Shown piece after piece: positions 58,819 through 61,197 of a DNA stretch of 61,197 nt. Location: contig JAJZJQ010000006.1 in NCBI GenBank assembly GCA_021851065.1, forward strand, positions 1-61,197. Direction: 5' to 3'. The stretch comes from Microcaldota archaeon. GTDB lineage: Archaea > Micrarchaeota > Micrarchaeia > Micrarchaeales > CABMGC01. The first letter of the stretch is position 1. Each line of letters starts with the position of its first letter. The notes under the pieces were generated by a model, which searched no databases, was not told where the DNA came from, and worked only from the letters and a program-made list of their open reading frames with translations. A program made the position numbers and the translations under genes.

Positions 58819-59930
58819 CAAACCTTCCTTCCAGTGAGTATAACGTCGTGCCTGTTCTTGACCTCCCTTAACATCTTGGCGAGCATGTCCTTTAGGGTGG
58901 CATCTAGCGAATAGCCTGAAACGTTCACCGAAACCACTCCGCCACGGGCAAGTCCCATGCGCCCCCTTAGCTCATACTCCCTGGACTTGACCCTCTTCAC
59001 ATTTACGGCCATGTAATCCACCCTGCTGCCCTTGAACCTATCTACCCTGTCCGCCAGGGCCTCAAGCTCTGCAACAACATCCTCCTCCATCTCCCTCAGG
59101 TCAGGATCCGTCATGCCCGAAACGACTATGTTCCTCTTCTCCTCGTTGATTCCCTTCACCACTGTCTCAAGCACGTCCCTGACCGTGATTATGCCCACGG
59201 GCCTGCCGTTCCTTATCACCGGCAAAGAGGATATGCCGTTCTCCACAAAGGACCTCAAAGCGTCGTCCACTCCCTTTCCGTAGTCTATAGTATGCATGTT
59301 CCTCTCGCATATGTCTGCCACTTTTATGTGGCCTTTTGAGACCGGCAGTTCAGGCAGCTTCCTTCGGATCACCATGCCGTACTCCATCATATTCTTTGTA
59401 GTCAGTATGCCAAAGAGCCTGCCCCTGTCAAGCACGGCAAGCCTCTTTACCCTCTTGTCTCTCATCGCGGCCCTTGCCCTGTCCACGCTCGCCTCCTGGT
59501 CTATGGCTATTATCGGCGTAGACATTATATCGCTTACCCTGACCTTTGACATCAAATGCATCGAGAGTATGGCTTTTAGGATCTCCCCTCTCCTTACCAC
59601 GCCTGTTATCTTGCCCTCCACTGCGAAAGGCATGGCCTTTGCCGCAAGCGAATAGAAGAGCGATATCGCCTTCTTAATCTCAGTGTCTTTTGTGAGGGCA
59701 GGCAGCTTCCTGGCCACCTTTCCCACAGGAAAGTTCCTCTCCACCCTAAGGGACCCAAGGCTTGTGGCAACTCGCACGTCCACTATGCCGTAATATTCCC
59801 CATCTCTTGTCACTATCACGGCACCCATGCTGCTTATCTTTGGCAGCGCTGCAGTTATTGGGTCCTTGAAATCGTATGATATTGCTTCTGATACAAACTC
59901 GCCAGGCACAGTCCCGAATGGAATCCTCAA
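58818..59930 (-). CDS. CBS-domain protein with possible S30AE-like C-terminus
   Basis: The 370-residue protein has four CBS-like motifs: ITAALPKISSMGAVIVTRDGEYYGIVD (about 26-52), AKAMPFAVEGKITGVVRRGEIL (about 96-117), VSDIMSTPIIAIDQEASVDRARAAMRDKRVKRLAVLDRGRLFGILT (about 131-177) and VDDALRSFVENGISSLPVIRNGRPVGIITVRDVL (about 221-254). The last 75 residues (DRFKGSRVDYMAVNVKRVKSREYELRGRMGLARGG) resemble a ribosome-hibernation (S30AE/HPF) domain, as in some archaeal CBS proteins. CBS pairs bind adenine nucleotides. As first gene of the pilin operon it could link energy state to the surface machinery, though a coincidental position is possible. Confidence 0.75.
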   Translation of the reverse strand: MRIPFGTVPGEFVSEAISYDFKDPITAALPKISSMGAVIVTRDGEYYGIVDVRVATSLGSLRVERNFPVGKVARKLPALTKDTEIKKAISLFYSLAAKAMPFAVEGKITGVVRRGEILKAILSMHLMSKVRVSDIMSTPIIAIDQEASVDRARAAMRDKRVKRLAVLDRGRLFGILTTKNMMEYGMVIRRKLPELPVSKGHIKVADICERNMHTIDYGKGVDDALRSFVENGISSLPVIRNGRPVGIITVRDVLETVVKGINEEKRNIVVSGMTDPDLREMEEDVVAELEALADRVDRFKGSRVDYMAVNVKRVKSREYELRGRMGLARGGVVSVNVSGYSLDATLKDMLAKMLREVKNRHDVILTGRKV

Positions 59931-60016
59931 CCAATCACCAAAATTCTCTATCTGAGAGAATTATTATATGTTAACACTTAATAAATGCTCATTCTTATAG
60001 ATGCCTTGCACTAAAT

Positions 60017-60087
60017 GCCGGGATGGCAGATTGGCTATGCGTCCGCCTGCAGAGCGGAACAGGGGGATTCGATTTCCCCTCCCGGCT
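60017..60087 (+). tRNA. tRNA-Cys (GCA anticodon)
   Basis: Acceptor arms GCCGGGA and TCCCGGC pair perfectly, the anticodon stem TCCGC/GCGGA with loop CTGCAGA gives anticodon GCA, and the T arm is GGGGA/TCCCC with loop TTCGATT. The discriminator is T, as in cysteine tRNAs. There is no intron and no encoded CCA. The D arm is short (GCAG/GC). An IS605-type right-end hairpin lies 69 bp downstream. Confidence 0.94.
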
Positions 60088-60155
60088 ATCGATTGCCCTG
60101 GGTTTGGGACGCACCTGGCAACCGGTCCTTGGAAAAGAGCGCATGGTATTAGCAA

Positions 60156-60192
60156 GGAAGCCCACAGACTTTCAGTCGTGGGAGGATGTCAC
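60156..60192 (+). repeat. Orphan IS200/IS605-type right-end hairpin, second copy
   Basis: This is the same element as at 107-142, with one additional T in the loop: hairpin arms CCCAC and GTGGG then GAGGATGTCAC. No tnpA or tnpB frame is nearby. The neighbouring 60088-60155 has no recognisable gene. Finding both copies without a transposase suggests IS605-derived scars or domesticated guide-like RNAs. Confidence 0.6.
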
Positions 60193-60515
60193 TCCACTGC
60201 TGCGTGTCACATGGGGCCGGACGGACAGCTACGCAGGCTATTACAAGCATGGCTATGCATGATGCCAACATAAAGGCTCTGGAGAAATACGCCCACACTG
60301 TCCACATGCCGCACAGGGGCCTTGACATTGGATAATCTGGCATGCCCATCACTGCTGCCAACTGCCCCAAGCGCCCTGGGCGGCAACCTCCCAAATGGCA
60401 TTGTGCCGTACATGCCTGCGGCCATATCCTGCATATGGCGAACCAGTTCTGCGGCGAATACTGGCTCGGGGTGCCATGAGCAGGCGCATTACAGCACATC
60501 CAGCTGCTTCTATGG

Positions 60516-61197
60516 CTACTTTCCTCTTCCAGTTCCCCTCCTTCTGCTATAAATGTAAAACGCAACGGCTCCAAGTACTGCGCATGCAATGCCTATGCCT
60601 GCATATATGAGGTACTGCACAACATTGGCCTTGCTAAGGTTTCCTGATATGAGCGCCACTGTTACATTTCCTCCTGCCACACTGAATGTAACGGTGCATG
60701 AGCGCGGGTCTACAGTATAGTTGGTTATCTTGCTCCATGTGCCGTTTACAAGCTCATACGGGGCTATCGAGCCCGAAGGAGTGCTGCAAGGGTACCTAAT
60801 GGTAGCCTCTACCATTGACAAAGCATGCGAATATGTCAGGTTTATCGCAGATATGACTGTTGCGCCTGGCGGCAGCAGCAGCTGCCCGGCAACGTTCTCA
60901 AGCGTGACATTCACTTTTGAATTATTTGACGACTTGGGATAAAGCCTGAGTGTGGCATTGGATGCGGTGAAATTTACCACTGCAGGCGATGTCACTGAGG
61001 CATTTATTCCTATAACAACCACGTTCGCGGCGCTAGGGATTGGGATGGGCTTTACTGTTATCGGCAGTACCGTGGTAGTAGGCGCCGTAGTGCTTACTGA
61101 GGTTGCCTGCACCGTGGTGGTTGTAGTTGACGATGTAACTACGGATGTGGTTGGCAAGGTCGTCGGGGCCGTGGTGCCGTATGCTCCACTGCCGCCT
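60516..61197 (-). CDS. C-terminal part of a surface protein with membrane anchor (5' end beyond window)
   Basis: The frame is open to the window end. It contains a Thr/Ser linker (TTTTTVQATSVSTTAPTTTV), a beta domain with VEATIRYPCSTPSGSIAPYELVNGTWSKI, a transmembrane helix (VVQYLIYAGIGIACAVLGAVAFYIY) and a basic tail. The module YPCSxxxxxxxAPxxLxNGxW is shared with the YVTN protein at 31183-32898, so both belong to one family of C-terminally anchored surface proteins. The N-terminal function is not visible. Confidence 0.75.
   Translation of the reverse strand, partial: GGSGAYGTTAPTTLPTTSVVTSSTTTTTVQATSVSTTAPTTTVLPITVKPIPIPSAANVVVIGINASVTSPAVVNFTASNATLRLYPKSSNNSKVNVTLENVAGQLLLPPGATVISAINLTYSHALSMVEATIRYPCSTPSGSIAPYELVNGTWSKITNYTVDPRSCTVTFSVAGGNVTVALISGNLSKANVVQYLIYAGIGIACAVLGAVAFYIYSRRRGTGRGK

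Overview
The window reads as a chromosomal segment of an archaeon, most likely a DPANN lineage close to Micrarchaeota; the phylum is inferred from gene content and no similarity search was run. Archaeal signs are a single-fold histone, aIF5B-type IF2, the archaeal GatD/GatE amidotransferase, an Alg7/AglH-type lipid-linked sugar transferase, class III pilin signals, tRNA genes without encoded CCA, and many TATA boxes about 25 nt upstream of start codons with little or no leader.

Layout. 0.1-11 kb is a housekeeping block: histone, two membrane glycosyltransferases, the gatD-gatE-AIM24-Nudix operon, a YgjP-type metallopeptidase with infB, and NDP kinase. 11-18.4 kb holds a structured intergenic element, a double-HTH Lrp-type regulator with a transposase-like N-terminus, a divergent PadR/small-protein pair, an EEP hydrolase with a MIP18/SufT protein, and a 1,004-residue beta-helix surface protein. 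tRNA-Thr(CGU) at 18.45 kb is followed by an AT-rich island (degenerate glutaredoxin, AAA ATPase, second YgjP peptidase, TPR protein). Copies of the tRNA 3' end lie beyond it, next to a tyrosine integrase broken by an in-frame stop and a Cas4/RecB-like nuclease. 25.6-33 kb carries surface proteins, the second Lrp-type paralogue, and a methyltransferase fragment abutting a 5'-truncated YVTN beta-propeller. 33-37 kb holds unrecognised small genes, two of them paralogues.

37-48 kb has a HerA-like ATPase overlapping a secreted glycosidase-like gene, an SPFH protein, a GGCT-like gene convergent with a GCS2-like (gamma-glutamyl ligase) gene that follows an Lrp-type regulator, an ArsR-like regulator, a NikR-like regulator divergent from a NicO-like metal transporter, and a phosphohexomutase. 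48.7-59.9 kb on the minus strand is a tight operon with overlapping or abutting genes: a CBS-domain protein, a class III pilin-like protein, then four N-terminally anchored pilin-like proteins, three of them giants carrying LamG lectin-like modules. I regard this operon as the most interesting system here, a candidate surface adhesion apparatus. tRNA-Cys(GCA), an IS200/IS605-type right-end hairpin and the C-terminus of another surface protein close the window.

How the genes fit together: glycan-assembly enzymes (glycosyltransferases, phosphohexomutase) and heavily N-x-S/T-rich surface proteins suggest a glycosylated cell surface specialised for contact. The mobile traces (tRNA-linked island, broken integrase, two orphan IS605-type ends) are decayed, since no intact transposase or integrase is present.
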